Positions 1-9,099 of a DNA stretch of 32,483 nucleotides are shown piece by piece (positions within the stretch are counted from its first letter, which is position 1; the number at the start of each line of letters is the position of its first letter). Location: contig JAJZYI010000003.1 of assembly GCA_021798135.1 (NCBI GenBank), positions 1 to 32,483 of the forward strand, in the 5' to 3' direction. The notes beneath the pieces were generated by a model that was given only the letters and a program-made list of their open reading frames with translations, was not told where the DNA came from and searched no databases. Origin of the DNA: Actinomycetes bacterium. GTDB lineage: Bacteria > Actinomycetota > Acidimicrobiia > Acidimicrobiales > UBA8190. Both the position numbers and the translations under genes were made by a program.

Positions 1-1001
1 GCCGGTGCCGGTGCCGGTGCCGGTGCCGGTGCCTGGGCCTGCTCGCGGGACACGTCCGCCCGCCCGGCGCGCCGGCTGCGCCGCCCCGCGCCGCCACGCG
101 AGGGGGACGCTGCGCCCCCGCCCGGTGCAGCGCTCACGACGCCCGGGGCCTCACCACGGTGCAGGTCGGCCACCACGGGCGACCGGGCGAGGACCAGGCC
201 CCCGGCGCAGAGCAGCAGCAGCGACACCGACTCGATGACGCCCCTGCCGCCGGACGTCTGCAGCTGGTCGCCGAACAGGCCGATACCGATGCCGATCGAC
301 GCCAGGGGGTCCAGGATGACGAGCGTCGACTGCGACGCCGTGACCGGCCCGGCGTGGAAGGCGTTCTGCGCCAGGAAGACGCCGGCCAGCCCGGCGGCCG
401 CCATGGCGTACAGGGGCCAGTGCACGAAGATGCTGTCCCAGCGGTTCGACGCCAGGAGCATGACCTGCCGGATCAGCGACGCCGTGAAGGCGAACATGAC
501 GGCCGCCGACGCGCCGAACATCGCAGCCCGCCACTGTGGCGAGCCGAACTGGGCGAGCGCGACCGCGACGGCGCACGCGGCGAGCACGGAGAACGACACC
601 AGGCCCCACACCTCGAGGTCCGGGACGCGCGGACCCGGACGCGGGGACGCCGCCACCAGGAACACGGCCAGGCCACCGGCCCCGAGGACGGCGCCCGCCC
701 ACTCGCGCCAGTCGATGGGCAGCCGGAACCACAGGCCCAGGATCGCCACCAGGAACGGCAGCTCCAGGGTCAGCACGGGCTGCACCGAGCTCAACGGTCC
801 ATAGTGCAGGGCTGCGGCCTGGAAGACGAACCCCGCGGCCATCACGGCGAAGCCCAGCAGCCACACCTTGCGGCGCACCGCGTACGCCAGCAGCCGCAGG
901 CGCATCGACGCCTCCGCCGGCGCCTCGCGCACGCCGAGGCGCTGCAGGATCGTCGTCAGCGCGTTGGCCAGAGCCGCGCCGACCGCGAGCAGGTAGGCCA
1001 C
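1..1001 (-). CDS. DMT/EamA-family transporter-like membrane protein, partial (3' end beyond window), GTG start
   Basis: Minus-frame translation VAYLLAVGAALANALTTILQRLGVREAP...LLGFAVMAAGFVFQAAALHYGPLSSVQPVLTLELPFLVAILGLWFRLP...; repeated hydrophobic segments typical of DMT proteins; C-terminal PAPAPAPA tail runs off the window. Absent from the ORF track, probably because of the GTG start and open end. Confidence 0.75.
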   Translation of the reverse strand, partial: MAYLLAVGAALANALTTILQRLGVREAPAEASMRLRLLAYAVRRKVWLLGFAVMAAGFVFQAAALHYGPLSSVQPVLTLELPFLVAILGLWFRLPIDWREWAGAVLGAGGLAVFLVAASPRPGPRVPDLEVWGLVSFSVLAACAVAVALAQFGSPQWRAAMFGASAAVMFAFTASLIRQVMLLASNRWDSIFVHWPLYAMAAAGLAGVFLAQNAFHAGPVTASQSTLVILDPLASIGIGIGLFGDQLQTSGGRGVIESVSLLLLCAGGLVLARSPVVADLHRGEAPGVVSAAPGGGAASPSRGGAGRRSRRAGRADVSREQAQAPAPAPAPAP

Positions 1002-1150
1002 ACCCGTTGTTCTACCGCGTCGGGCGCCCGGATCGGCGCTCCGCGGCACCTCCACCAACACTCCCCGCGCGCACTGCCCGGACGTGCGCGCGCACGCACG
1101 CCCGCGCGCACGCCCGGACATCCGGACGCCCGCACGGCGTGCTCGCCGCC

Positions 1151-2083
1151 TCAGTCGACGGCCCGCCACCCGGGCGCGCCGCTCCCGGGCCACGGCAGCG
1201 CCGCCACGTAGGACCAGCTCCGCCGGTGCAGCGCCGTGGTGCCGTAGCCGTCCAGGGCACGGCGGTGGGCCGGCGACGGGTACCCCTTGTTCCGGTCGAA
1301 GTCGAACGGCGGGAAGTGCGGCGCCGCCCGCCGCATGATCCGGTCCCTCGTCACCTTGGCGAGCACGGACGCCGCGGCGACCGATGCGCACGTGCCGTCA
1401 GCCCGGACCACGGTGTGCACCGCCGGCCGCTGCCGGTCGCCGGCCGCGGGCCCCTGGCCGCCGCTCTCCACCGCGACGAGGTCGAGCGCCCGCGACGCGT
1501 AGTCGAGGTTCCCGTCGAGGATGAGCACGGACGGCCACCGGTCACCGGCCAACCCGCCGAGCGCGCGGGCGCACGCGAGCGCCAGCGCCCGCGTCATCCC
1601 GAGCTCGTCGCACTCCGACGGGCTCGCGTGGCCAACGGCCCATGTCGCGCACCAGCGGCCGACGGGCTCGAACATCGCTTCGCGCACCGGCTCGTCCAGC
1701 AGCTTGGAGTCCGCCAGGCCCGGCAGGATCGCGGCCCCGGGCGCGACGACGGCGACGCCCACGGAGACCGGGCCTGCCCAGGCGCCGCGGCCCACCTCGT
1801 CGACCCCGGCGACCAGGCAGCCGGGCAACGCCAGGGACGCCTCGGTGTCGAGCGTCGGGGTGGGCCGCCGCCCGCGCCGGGCGCCGGTGGTCGTGCCCTC
1901 GCCGCGGCCCGGCGTGCCGCCAGCCGGAGCCGTCCGGGTGCCGCCCGGGGTGCCGCCCGGGGTGCCGGCATGGGTGCCGGCCAGCCTGCCGGCCTGCGTG
2001 CCGGATTGCGTGCTGGCCGAACCTGTGGCAGCTCCCCTGCCATCTCCGCCTGCTGCCTTGCGCCGGCGGCTGGGTGCGCTCAT
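1151..2083 (-). CDS. rnhB: Ribonuclease HII with low-complexity N-terminal extension
   Basis: Motifs GVDEVGRGAWAGPV, DSKLL, SVAAASVLAKVTRDRIM, NKGYPSPAHRRAL. Likely start MSAPSRRRKAAGG at 2083; the longer 1151..2710 ORF includes spurious upstream sequence. Confidence 0.93.
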   Translation of the reverse strand: MSAPSRRRKAAGGDGRGAATGSASTQSGTQAGRLAGTHAGTPGGTPGGTRTAPAGGTPGRGEGTTTGARRGRRPTPTLDTEASLALPGCLVAGVDEVGRGAWAGPVSVGVAVVAPGAAILPGLADSKLLDEPVREAMFEPVGRWCATWAVGHASPSECDELGMTRALALACARALGGLAGDRWPSVLILDGNLDYASRALDLVAVESGGQGPAAGDRQRPAVHTVVRADGTCASVAAASVLAKVTRDRIMRRAAPHFPPFDFDRNKGYPSPAHRRALDGYGTTALHRRSWSYVAALPWPGSGAPGWRAVD

Positions 2084-2152
2084 GATGGTCGGGGCCGCTC
2101 GGCACGCAGCCTCGGCGGCCGGTCTCCCTCGACGTTGGAACGCCGGAGCGTG

Positions 2153-2704
2153 ATGCTCATGCCCACCGTCCTGCCCGACGAGGAAGCAACCGACCGCCGA
2201 CGGGCGCGGCGCCCGGTCACCGGCAAGCCACCGGCTGCCGCTGGCCCCCAGCAGCGCGATGTCGGCGCGTCGAGGCTCGCGCAGCGCCCCGCCCGGCACG
2301 CCACGGCCTTGGGCTCCGGCCCCGCGAACGCCGGGCCGGCTCCCCAGGCCTTCGTCCCCCCGAGCGCCGGGCCGGCTCCCCGGGCCGTCGGCACGGCCTC
2401 GGCGCTGCCTGCTGCCGCCACTCGGGCACGCTCCGTGCCGGACGGCCACGAGCGCCCGGCACGCGACGGCGCTGCACCGTTGGCGCCGCTCAGCGCCGGC
2501 ACCGGCCGCACTGCCACGCTCTGCGCGGGGACCTCCGTCGAGGTGCGCAACCGGTTCGTCGGGACCTGGTCCCGCGGCTTCGAGGTGGCCGAGCACCTCG
2601 ACGGCCGGTACCGGCTCCGGCGCCTCTCCGACGGCTGCGAGCTGCCGGGCCTGTTCGATCCCTCGGAGGTGCGCTCCGCCGCCGACCGGTCGCCCTGGAC
2701 CTGA
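2153..2704 (+). CDS. Hypothetical protein with Ala/Pro-rich N-terminus and conserved-looking C-terminal module (VEVRNRFVGTWSRGFEVAEHLDGRYRLRRLSDGCELPGLFDPSEVR)
   Basis: Frame of ORF 536..2704; start 2150 (GTG) or 2153 (ATG). The C-terminus has non-random composition (aromatic, charged), unlike the shadow ORFs. Confidence 0.6.
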   Translation: MLMPTVLPDEEATDRRRARRPVTGKPPAAAGPQQRDVGASRLAQRPARHATALGSGPANAGPAPQAFVPPSAGPAPRAVGTASALPAAATRARSVPDGHERPARDGAAPLAPLSAGTGRTATLCAGTSVEVRNRFVGTWSRGFEVAEHLDGRYRLRRLSDGCELPGLFDPSEVRSAADRSPWT

Positions 2705-2761
2705 ACGCACGCGTCGGGCCCTCCCGCGCCGTCACCGCCGCTCGCGCTCACCCAGCGCTCC

Positions 2762-3085
2762 TCAGGGAGCGGTGCTCTCCGCCTCCACCCAGGCCAGGTA
2801 GTCACGGCCGCCCCCCACGATCGGCACGGCGACGACCTCCGGCACCTGGTAGCTGTGGACCTCGCCCACCAGCCCGGCGATCTGGTCGACCCGGATGCGC
2901 ACCGTCTTCAGCGTGCAGATCCATTCCGACGCTGTCGTCACCTCGCCGTCCCACCGGTAGGTCGAGCGCACCGGGCCCGCCACCTGGGCGCACGCGGCCA
3001 GCCGGCGCTCGACCGCCAACCGGCCGAGCCGCTCTGCCTCCTCGGCCGTGGGTGCGCTGACCTGGACGATGCACGGCTCGCTCAT
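2762..3085 (-). CDS. cutA: Divalent-cation tolerance protein CutA
   Basis: MSEPCIVQVSAPTAEEAERLGRLAVERRLAACAQVAGPVRSTYRWDGEVTTASEWICTLKT...VGEVHSYQVPEVVAVPIVGGGRDYLAWVEAE; CutA1 family signature. Confidence 0.93.
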   Translation of the reverse strand: MSEPCIVQVSAPTAEEAERLGRLAVERRLAACAQVAGPVRSTYRWDGEVTTASEWICTLKTVRIRVDQIAGLVGEVHSYQVPEVVAVPIVGGGRDYLAWVEAESTAP

Positions 3086-3093
3086 CGCCCGTG

Positions 3094-3099
3094 ACTGTA
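3094..3099 (-). promoter_or_regulatory. Putative leaderless -10 for cutA (TACAGT)
   Basis: TACAGT-N8-ATG(3085). Confidence 0.5.
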
Positions 3100-3185
3100 C
3101 GCGACCGGCACTGCGCACGGGCGCCCGCGCTCGGCGGATCCGTGCCACCTGCCGCGGTGACGGTCGGGCACGGCCGCGCCGGGCC

Positions 3186-3262
3186 CGCACCGCCGGCACC
3201 GACCGGGTCACCCACGGGCCTTCCTGCACCGGGTTCGCACCGCCGGCACCGACCGGGTCACC
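3186..3262. repeat. 27-bp perfect direct repeat, two copies 50 bp apart
   Basis: cgcaccgccggcaccgaccgggtcacc at 3186-3212 and 3236-3262; the second copy spans the acyl-CoA synthetase stop codon. Confidence 0.9.
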
Positions 3263-4889
3263 GCAGCTCGCTGCGGCGCACCTTGCCGAGGGCGGTGCGC
3301 GGCAGCGCGTCGACGATCCGGACCAGGCGCGGCCGCTTGTACGGCGCCAGGCGCGCCGCCGCCCACTGCAGCAGGCCGTGCTCGTCGACGCTCCCGCCGG
3401 CCGGCACCACCCAGGCGGTCACGACCTCGCCCCACTCCTCCGACGGTGTCCCGGTCACCGCTACCTCGGCGACGTCGGGATGCTCGACGAGGACCTGCTC
3501 GACCTCGCTCGGGTAGACGTTGAACCCACCCGAGATCACCAGGTCCCCGGCCCTGCCGAGGAGCCTGAGGTAGCCGTCCCGGTCGCAGGCGCCGAGGTCA
3601 CCGGTGCGGAACCAGCCGTCCCGACGCGACAGGGCCGTCGCGTCGGGGCGCTCCCAGTACCCGGCCCCCACGTTCGGGCCGCGCACGAGGACCTCGCCGT
3701 CGTCGTCGACCACCGCGTCGACCCCCGGCAGGCAGGCACCCACGCTCCCGGGACGCCGGTCGCCCTCGACGGGGTTCGACGTGTTCATGAGCGTCTCCGT
3801 CAGGCCGTACCGCTCCAGGACGACAACGCCGTCGCCGGACAGGCGCCGGTGCAGCGCGGCGTCGAGCGGCGCCGAGCCGGACACGCACAGCCGCAGCGCC
3901 GCCAGCTCGCGTGCCCGGCCGCCGCCCGCCAGCCGGTGGTACATCGTCGGGACGCCGAAGAAGAGGGTGGCCCGGTGCGAGACGGCGGCGTCCAGGACGT
4001 CACCCACGTCGAACGCAGGCAGCAGGACCGCCGAGGCGCCGGCGGCCAGCGTGCCGTACAGGCCGACGCACAGGCCGTGGCTGTGGAAGGTCGGCAGCGC
4101 GTGCACCAGGCGGTCTTCCGGCTCCCACCGCCAGGCCAGGCGCAGCGCCTCGGCGGAGGCCAGCAGGTTGCCGTGCGTCAGCATCGCCCCCTTGGGCGCC
4201 CCCGTGGTCCCCGACGTGTAGCCGATGAGCGCGAGCCGCTCGGCGCTGCCCGGCCCCGGGGCCGCCTGGCCGGCACCACCCGCCCGGGAGCCGGCACCAC
4301 CCGCCTGGCCGGCACCAGCCGCCTGGCCGGCACCAGCCGCCTGGCCAGCACCACCCGCCTGGCCGGCACCGGCCTCACCGCCCGGGCGGCGCCCACCGGC
4401 AGCACCGAAGCGGACCGGCGAGCGCAGGTCGGCGTCGACCGCCACCAGGTCGGCACGCAGGTGGCCGGCGACGGCGCCGATCCGGCCGGCAGCGGTGACG
4501 ACGGCGGCCGCGGGGCGGGCGTCCGCCACGATGTGGCCGAGCTCGCGCTCGGTGTACGCGGGGTTGGCCGGGACCACCACCATGCCGGCGGCGAGCGCCC
4601 CGATGTTGGCCACCACCGCCGCCAGGGAGGTCGGCACCGACCACAGGACGCGATCGCCGGCCTCGAGCCCCAGCGCCCGCAACCGGTCCGCTGCAACGGC
4701 CGTCCGCTCGGCCAGCTCACCGGCGCTCACCCACCGCCCCGCGCCACCGGTCCCGTCGAACAGGACGGCGCGGCCCGGCTCCTCCGACCACAGGCGTTGC
4801 CATCGAGCCACCAGCGACCCCTCGGCCACCAGGGCAGCCGGGTCCTGGCGCACCCCGTGCACCGCCGGACCGGCCACCTGAGCGCGCAT
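3258..4889 (-). CDS. AMP-dependent acyl-CoA synthetase/ligase (fatty-acyl/malonyl-CoA synthetase-like)
   Basis: Adenylation motifs YTSGTTGAPKGAMLTHGNL, RYGLTETLMNTSNP, GWFRTGDLG, and the C-terminal PRTALGKVRRSEL lysine motif. Confidence 0.92.
   Translation of the reverse strand: MRAQVAGPAVHGVRQDPAALVAEGSLVARWQRLWSEEPGRAVLFDGTGGAGRWVSAGELAERTAVAADRLRALGLEAGDRVLWSVPTSLAAVVANIGALAAGMVVVPANPAYTERELGHIVADARPAAAVVTAAGRIGAVAGHLRADLVAVDADLRSPVRFGAAGGRRPGGEAGAGQAGGAGQAAGAGQAAGAGQAGGAGSRAGGAGQAAPGPGSAERLALIGYTSGTTGAPKGAMLTHGNLLASAEALRLAWRWEPEDRLVHALPTFHSHGLCVGLYGTLAAGASAVLLPAFDVGDVLDAAVSHRATLFFGVPTMYHRLAGGGRARELAALRLCVSGSAPLDAALHRRLSGDGVVVLERYGLTETLMNTSNPVEGDRRPGSVGACLPGVDAVVDDDGEVLVRGPNVGAGYWERPDATALSRRDGWFRTGDLGACDRDGYLRLLGRAGDLVISGGFNVYPSEVEQVLVEHPDVAEVAVTGTPSEEWGEVVTAWVVPAGGSVDEHGLLQWAAARLAPYKRPRLVRIVDALPRTALGKVRRSELR
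4264..4374 (-). repeat. In-frame 18-bp tandem repeat (GAGQA[A/G] units) within acyl-CoA synthetase
   Basis: gcctggccggcacca(c/g)cc repeated at 4264, 4303, 4321, 4339, 4357, with one 21-bp variant at 4282. Confidence 0.9.
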
Positions 4890-4895
4890 GAGCGC

Positions 4896-4901
4896 ACCGT
4901 A
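4896..4901 (-). promoter_or_regulatory. Putative leaderless -10 for acyl-CoA synthetase (TACGGT)
   Basis: TACGGT-N6-ATG(4889). Confidence 0.5.
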
Positions 4902-5040
4902 CCGGCGGGCCGGGTGGCGTGGCGAGCCTGCCCCGCCGCGCCGCCTCGACCTCCCTCCACGGGCTTCGACACCGGCCCATCGGCCCGCGCCCGGACCGGG
5001 GGCGACCCCGCGACCGCCGGCCGAAGGGGCCAGCGGGACC

Positions 5041-5046
5041 TAGCAT
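5041..5046 (+). promoter_or_regulatory. Putative leaderless -10 for GH38 (TAGCAT)
   Basis: TAGCAT-N6-ATG(5053). Confidence 0.5.
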
Positions 5047-5052
5047 GCCGCC

Positions 5053-7752
5053 ATGGCCCGACGAGTCGCCGTCGTCCCGCACACCCACTGGGACCGGGAG
5101 TGGTACGCGCCGTTCGAGACGTTCCGGCTCCGGCTGGTCGACACCCTCGACGGCCTCCTCACCCTCCTCGAGGACGACCCCTCGTACCGCCACTTCCTGC
5201 TCGACGGTCAGCTGGCCATGGTCGACGACTACCTGCAGGTACGGCCCGAGGAGGAGCCGCGCCTGCGACGACTGGCCTCGGCCCAGCGCCTGACCGTCGG
5301 TCCGTGGTACGTGCTCATGGACGAGTTCCTCGTCTCCGGCGAGACCATCCTCCGCAACCTGCAAGCCGGCACGGCACGCGCCGCCGAGCTGGGCGGCGCC
5401 ATGGCCGTCGGCTACCTGCCCGACATGTTCGGCCACGTCGCGCAGATGCCGCAGATCCTCGCCCTGGCCGGCATCGAGCACGCCGTGGTCTGGCGCGGTG
5501 TCCCGAGCGCGGTCGGCCGCACCGCCTTCTGGTGGGAGGCGCCCGACGGTTCCACCGTGCGGGCCGAGTACCTCCCCACCGGGTACGGCAACGGGGCAGG
5601 CATCCCCGACGACGCCACCACCCTGCTGCGCCGACTGCGCGAGCACGTCGCCGCCGTCGAGCCGTTCCTGGCGGACGGCCTGCTGTACATGAACGGCACG
5701 GACCACCAGGCCCCGCAGCCGTGGCTGGGCCGCGTCGTCGCCGAGGCCAACGCCCTGCAGGACGACCTGCACCTCGAGATCACCTCCCTGCCCGCCTACC
5801 TCGCCGGCGCGCCGACCGACGGCCTGCCACGCTGGCGCGGCGAGCTTCGGTCCGGGTTCCGCGCCAACGTGCTCATGGGCGTCGCGTCCACACGGGTGGA
5901 CGTGAAACAGGCGGCGGCCGCCGCCGAGCGCGCCCTGGAGCGCAGGGCGGAGCCGCTGGCGGCGCTGTTCGGGAACCCGGACCGGCGCCCCGAGCGCCTG
6001 CTCGAGCTGGCCTGGCGCCAGGTGCTCCGCAACGCCGCGCACGACTCGATCTGCGCCTGCTCGGTGGACGAGGTCGCCGACGCGGTGCTCGGACGCTACG
6101 CCGATGCCACCGCCATCGCCGAGGGCGTGGCCGACAGGGCCCTGGCCGACCTGGCCGCCTCGATGGCGGAGGCCGGGACGGTGGTGGTGAACCCCTCGGC
6201 CAGGCCTCGCCACGAGCTGGTGGAGCTCGTCATGACCGGCGACGTCCCCGACGAGGTGCAGGTCCTGGAGGAGCCCGCCGCCGCCTTCGGCATCCCCCGG
6301 GGTCTCGGCACCCTCACGCTCGACGCCGGCACGGTGCGCTCGATCGTGGGCCTGCTGCCCGACGGCAGCCGGATCGACGACCAGACGTGGATCCACGAGG
6401 TGCGGGTGGCGGAGGACGACACGGGCCTCGACATCACCATCGCGCTCGGCCCGGAGGAGCGCTCGGACGTCGACGTGCGCGGCGTGCGCACCGACCTGCT
6501 GACCCGCCTGCAGGCCCGGCCCGACGCGCCCGTCCGCGTCCGCCTCGACCAGCCGCCCTCGCGCCGGGTCCTGGCCCGGGTGGGCCCGGTCCCGGGCTTC
6601 GGCTGGAGGCACGCCACGCCCGTTCGCGCCGAGCATCCCGTGCGCGCCCACCGGCCCGGCGGGCACGACGGGCCGCTCGTGATGGGCAACGGCCTGGTCG
6701 AGGTGGTCGTGGACCCGGCTACGGGGACGTTCGCCGTCGACGGGCTGCCGGGCTTCGGGCGCCTCGTCGACGTCGGCGACCTGGGCGACTCCTACAACTA
6801 CTCGCCGCCCGACACCGACGTCGTCGTCGACAGCCCCGATCGGGTGGTCGTCACCGAAGGCGACGCCGGGCCCCTGCGCGCCACGGCCACCGTCGTCGCG
6901 TCGTACACCTGGCCCGACCACGTCGACGGACCCAGCCGCGCCCGCGTGGGCAGCACGGCCGTGGAGATCACGACCACCGTCGAGGTCCGGGCCGACGATC
7001 CTGCCGTCCGCGTGGAGACCACGTTCGTCAACGCCTGCCGGGACCATCGCCTCCGCGTCCACCTGCCGCTGCCCAGGCCGGCGGAGCGCTCCGAGGCCGA
7101 GTGCGCCTTCGCCGTCGTGGAGCGGGGCCTCCAGGCCGAGGGGCGTGCCGAGGAGCTCGGCCTGCCCACGTTCCCGTCACGCCGGTTCGTGCGGGCGGGC
7201 GGGCTCACGGTGGTCCACGACGGCCTCTGCGAGTACGAGCTCGTCGACGTCCGCGGCGACGCCGGGGACGCCCACCCGGCCCGGGCGCACGAACTGGCCC
7301 TGACGGTCCTGCGGGCCACCGGCATGCTCTCGCGCCTCGGCATGGCGTACCGCCCGATGCCGGCCGGTCCGCTCACCCCCGTTCCCGGCCTGCAGATGCT
7401 GGGCACGACGGTCCGGGCTCGCTACGCGGTGCGGCTCGGGGCGGGTGACCCGTACGCGCTGGCGGACGAGGTGCTGCTGCCGATGCCGGCGGTCCACACG
7501 CTCGGCGGCGGCGACCGGCCACCTGTTGGACAGGCCCTGGACGTCACCGGCGCCGAGGTGTCGAGCGTCAGGCGCGTGCCCGGCGGCCTGTTGGTCCGCG
7601 TCTTCAACCCCGGCGCGGCGGCGAGCCGGGTGGGCCTGGGCGGCCGCAGCGGCTGGCTCGTCGACCTGCGTGGCAGGCCCCTGGAGCGCGTGGAGGACGC
7701 CTTCGACCTCCGGCCGTTCGGCATCGCCACGCTCCACCTCGCCACGGCCTGA
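5053..7752 (+). CDS. Alpha-mannosidase, glycoside hydrolase family 38
   Basis: VVPHTHWDREWYAPFE zinc-site motif, GYLPDMFGHVAQMPQIL nucleophile region, NAAHDSICACSVDEV; 899 aa. Confidence 0.93.
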   Translation: MARRVAVVPHTHWDREWYAPFETFRLRLVDTLDGLLTLLEDDPSYRHFLLDGQLAMVDDYLQVRPEEEPRLRRLASAQRLTVGPWYVLMDEFLVSGETILRNLQAGTARAAELGGAMAVGYLPDMFGHVAQMPQILALAGIEHAVVWRGVPSAVGRTAFWWEAPDGSTVRAEYLPTGYGNGAGIPDDATTLLRRLREHVAAVEPFLADGLLYMNGTDHQAPQPWLGRVVAEANALQDDLHLEITSLPAYLAGAPTDGLPRWRGELRSGFRANVLMGVASTRVDVKQAAAAAERALERRAEPLAALFGNPDRRPERLLELAWRQVLRNAAHDSICACSVDEVADAVLGRYADATAIAEGVADRALADLAASMAEAGTVVVNPSARPRHELVELVMTGDVPDEVQVLEEPAAAFGIPRGLGTLTLDAGTVRSIVGLLPDGSRIDDQTWIHEVRVAEDDTGLDITIALGPEERSDVDVRGVRTDLLTRLQARPDAPVRVRLDQPPSRRVLARVGPVPGFGWRHATPVRAEHPVRAHRPGGHDGPLVMGNGLVEVVVDPATGTFAVDGLPGFGRLVDVGDLGDSYNYSPPDTDVVVDSPDRVVVTEGDAGPLRATATVVASYTWPDHVDGPSRARVGSTAVEITTTVEVRADDPAVRVETTFVNACRDHRLRVHLPLPRPAERSEAECAFAVVERGLQAEGRAEELGLPTFPSRRFVRAGGLTVVHDGLCEYELVDVRGDAGDAHPARAHELALTVLRATGMLSRLGMAYRPMPAGPLTPVPGLQMLGTTVRARYAVRLGAGDPYALADEVLLPMPAVHTLGGGDRPPVGQALDVTGAEVSSVRRVPGGLLVRVFNPGAAASRVGLGGRSGWLVDLRGRPLERVEDAFDLRPFGIATLHLATA

Positions 7753-7866
7753 CGGCGACGCGCGGACCGCCGCGCTGCACGCGCAGCCACCCGCCGCCGC
7801 AGGCGCGCACCGCTGCCCGGCGCCCGAACGCCCGGGACCACCTGGGGCGGGACGCTCCGGCGCCGC

Positions 7867-8889
7867 TCAGCGCCCGCCGGGTCGGGTCGGGACGCCCCAG
7901 AACTCCGACTTGGCGGACCGGGTCATGAGCGACGTGAGCGCGGCGAGGACGGTCTGCGACCCGTCGACCACCGCGGCCACCTGCTCGCCGATGGGCATCT
8001 CGACGCCGTGGGCCGCCGCCATGTCGACGAGCGGCCGCGCGCTCTTCAGCCCCTCGGCCACCATCCGCGTCTCGCTCACGACGTCCTCGACGGCGCGGCC
8101 CGAGCCGAGGGCCACGCCAACCCCTCGGTTGCGACTGAGCGAGCTGGTGCACGTCGCCACCAGGTCGCCCACGCCCGCCAGGCTGGCCACGGTCATCGGG
8201 TCGCCACCCATGGCGACCATGAGCCGTCCCATCTCCACCAGGCCCCGCGTGACCAGCGCGGCGAGCGACGAGTCTCCCAGCCCCAGGCCCACGGACATCC
8301 CGGCCGCCAGCGCCAGGACGTTCTTGGTGGCGCCTGCCACCTCGCACCCCACCAGATCGTCGTTGGTGTAGATGCGCAGCCGGTCGGTGTGCAGCAGGGT
8401 CTGGACCTCCCTGGCGACCTCCTCGTCGGTCATGGCCACGACCGTCGCCGCAGGCTGCCCGGCGGCGATCTCCCGTGCCAGGTTCGGCCCCGACAGCACC
8501 CCCACCGCCCGCCCCGGCAGCTCCTGGGCGAGCACCTCCGTCATCCGGGCGTTGGTCTCGCGCTCCAGGCCCTTGCTCAGGCTGAGCACCGGCACGCCCG
8601 CCCCGACGTGCGGTGCCAGCCGCCGCGCCACCTGGCGGAAGCCGTGCGACGGCACCGCCATCACGACCACCGTCGCGTCGGAGACCGCCTCGGCCTCCGA
8701 CGTCGTCGCCCGCAATCCGGGCGGCAGCACGACCCCCGGCAGGTAGTCCGGGTTGGACCGGTCCACCGTGATGCTGCGTGCCACCTCGGCGCGCCGCGCC
8801 CACAGGACCGTCGGGACCCGGCGCGCCGCGATGGCGGCGACCGTCGTCCCCCACGAACCGGCGCCGATCACAGCCACACGGTGGGTCAC
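7867..8889 (-). CDS. gpsA: NAD(P)-dependent glycerol-3-phosphate dehydrogenase, GTG start
   Basis: VAVIGAGSWGTTVAAIAARR, LSKGLERET, VLSGPNLAREIAAGQPAATVVA, GATKNVLALAAGMSVGLGLGDSSLAALVTRGL. Confidence 0.96.
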   Translation of the reverse strand: MTHRVAVIGAGSWGTTVAAIAARRVPTVLWARRAEVARSITVDRSNPDYLPGVVLPPGLRATTSEAEAVSDATVVVMAVPSHGFRQVARRLAPHVGAGVPVLSLSKGLERETNARMTEVLAQELPGRAVGVLSGPNLAREIAAGQPAATVVAMTDEEVAREVQTLLHTDRLRIYTNDDLVGCEVAGATKNVLALAAGMSVGLGLGDSSLAALVTRGLVEMGRLMVAMGGDPMTVASLAGVGDLVATCTSSLSRNRGVGVALGSGRAVEDVVSETRMVAEGLKSARPLVDMAAAHGVEMPIGEQVAAVVDGSQTVLAALTSLMTRSAKSEFWGVPTRPGGR

Positions 8890-8895
8890 GGACCC

Positions 8896-8901
8896 ACCCT
8901 A
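8896..8901 (-). promoter_or_regulatory. Putative leaderless -10 for gpsA (TAGGGT)
   Basis: TAGGGT-N6-GTG(8889). Confidence 0.5.
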
Positions 8902-8979
8902 CGACGGCCCGGGCCGCCGCGGGCGCCCATGCACGACGGGCGTGGGCACGTCCCGATGCACCCGCGGGTGGGGCGACCG

Positions 8980-9081
8980 CCGGCAGGCCTCGCGCGGCGG
9001 CGGCCGGGGACGCCGACCGGCCCGCGTGGGGCGCTCACCGGCAGGCCTCGCACGGCGACGGCGGCGGGGGACGCCGACCGG
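8980..9081. repeat. Imperfect ~42-bp direct repeat in the gpsA-cofC intergenic region
   Basis: ccggcaggcctcgc[g/a]cggcg...gggacgccgaccgg at 8980-9020 and 9038-9081. Confidence 0.8.
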
Positions 9082-9086
9082 AGCCG

Positions 9087-9092
9087 TACACT
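9087..9092 (+). promoter_or_regulatory. Putative leaderless -10 for cofC (TACACT)
   Basis: TACACT-N7-GTG(9100). Confidence 0.5.
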
Positions 9093-9099
9093 GGTCCGG

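Noticed and set aside
3048-7448. 1466-aa + strand ORF
   Set aside because: Arg/Pro/Ala-rich shadow frame antisense to the acyl-CoA synthetase and out of frame with GH38; typical high-GC artefact.
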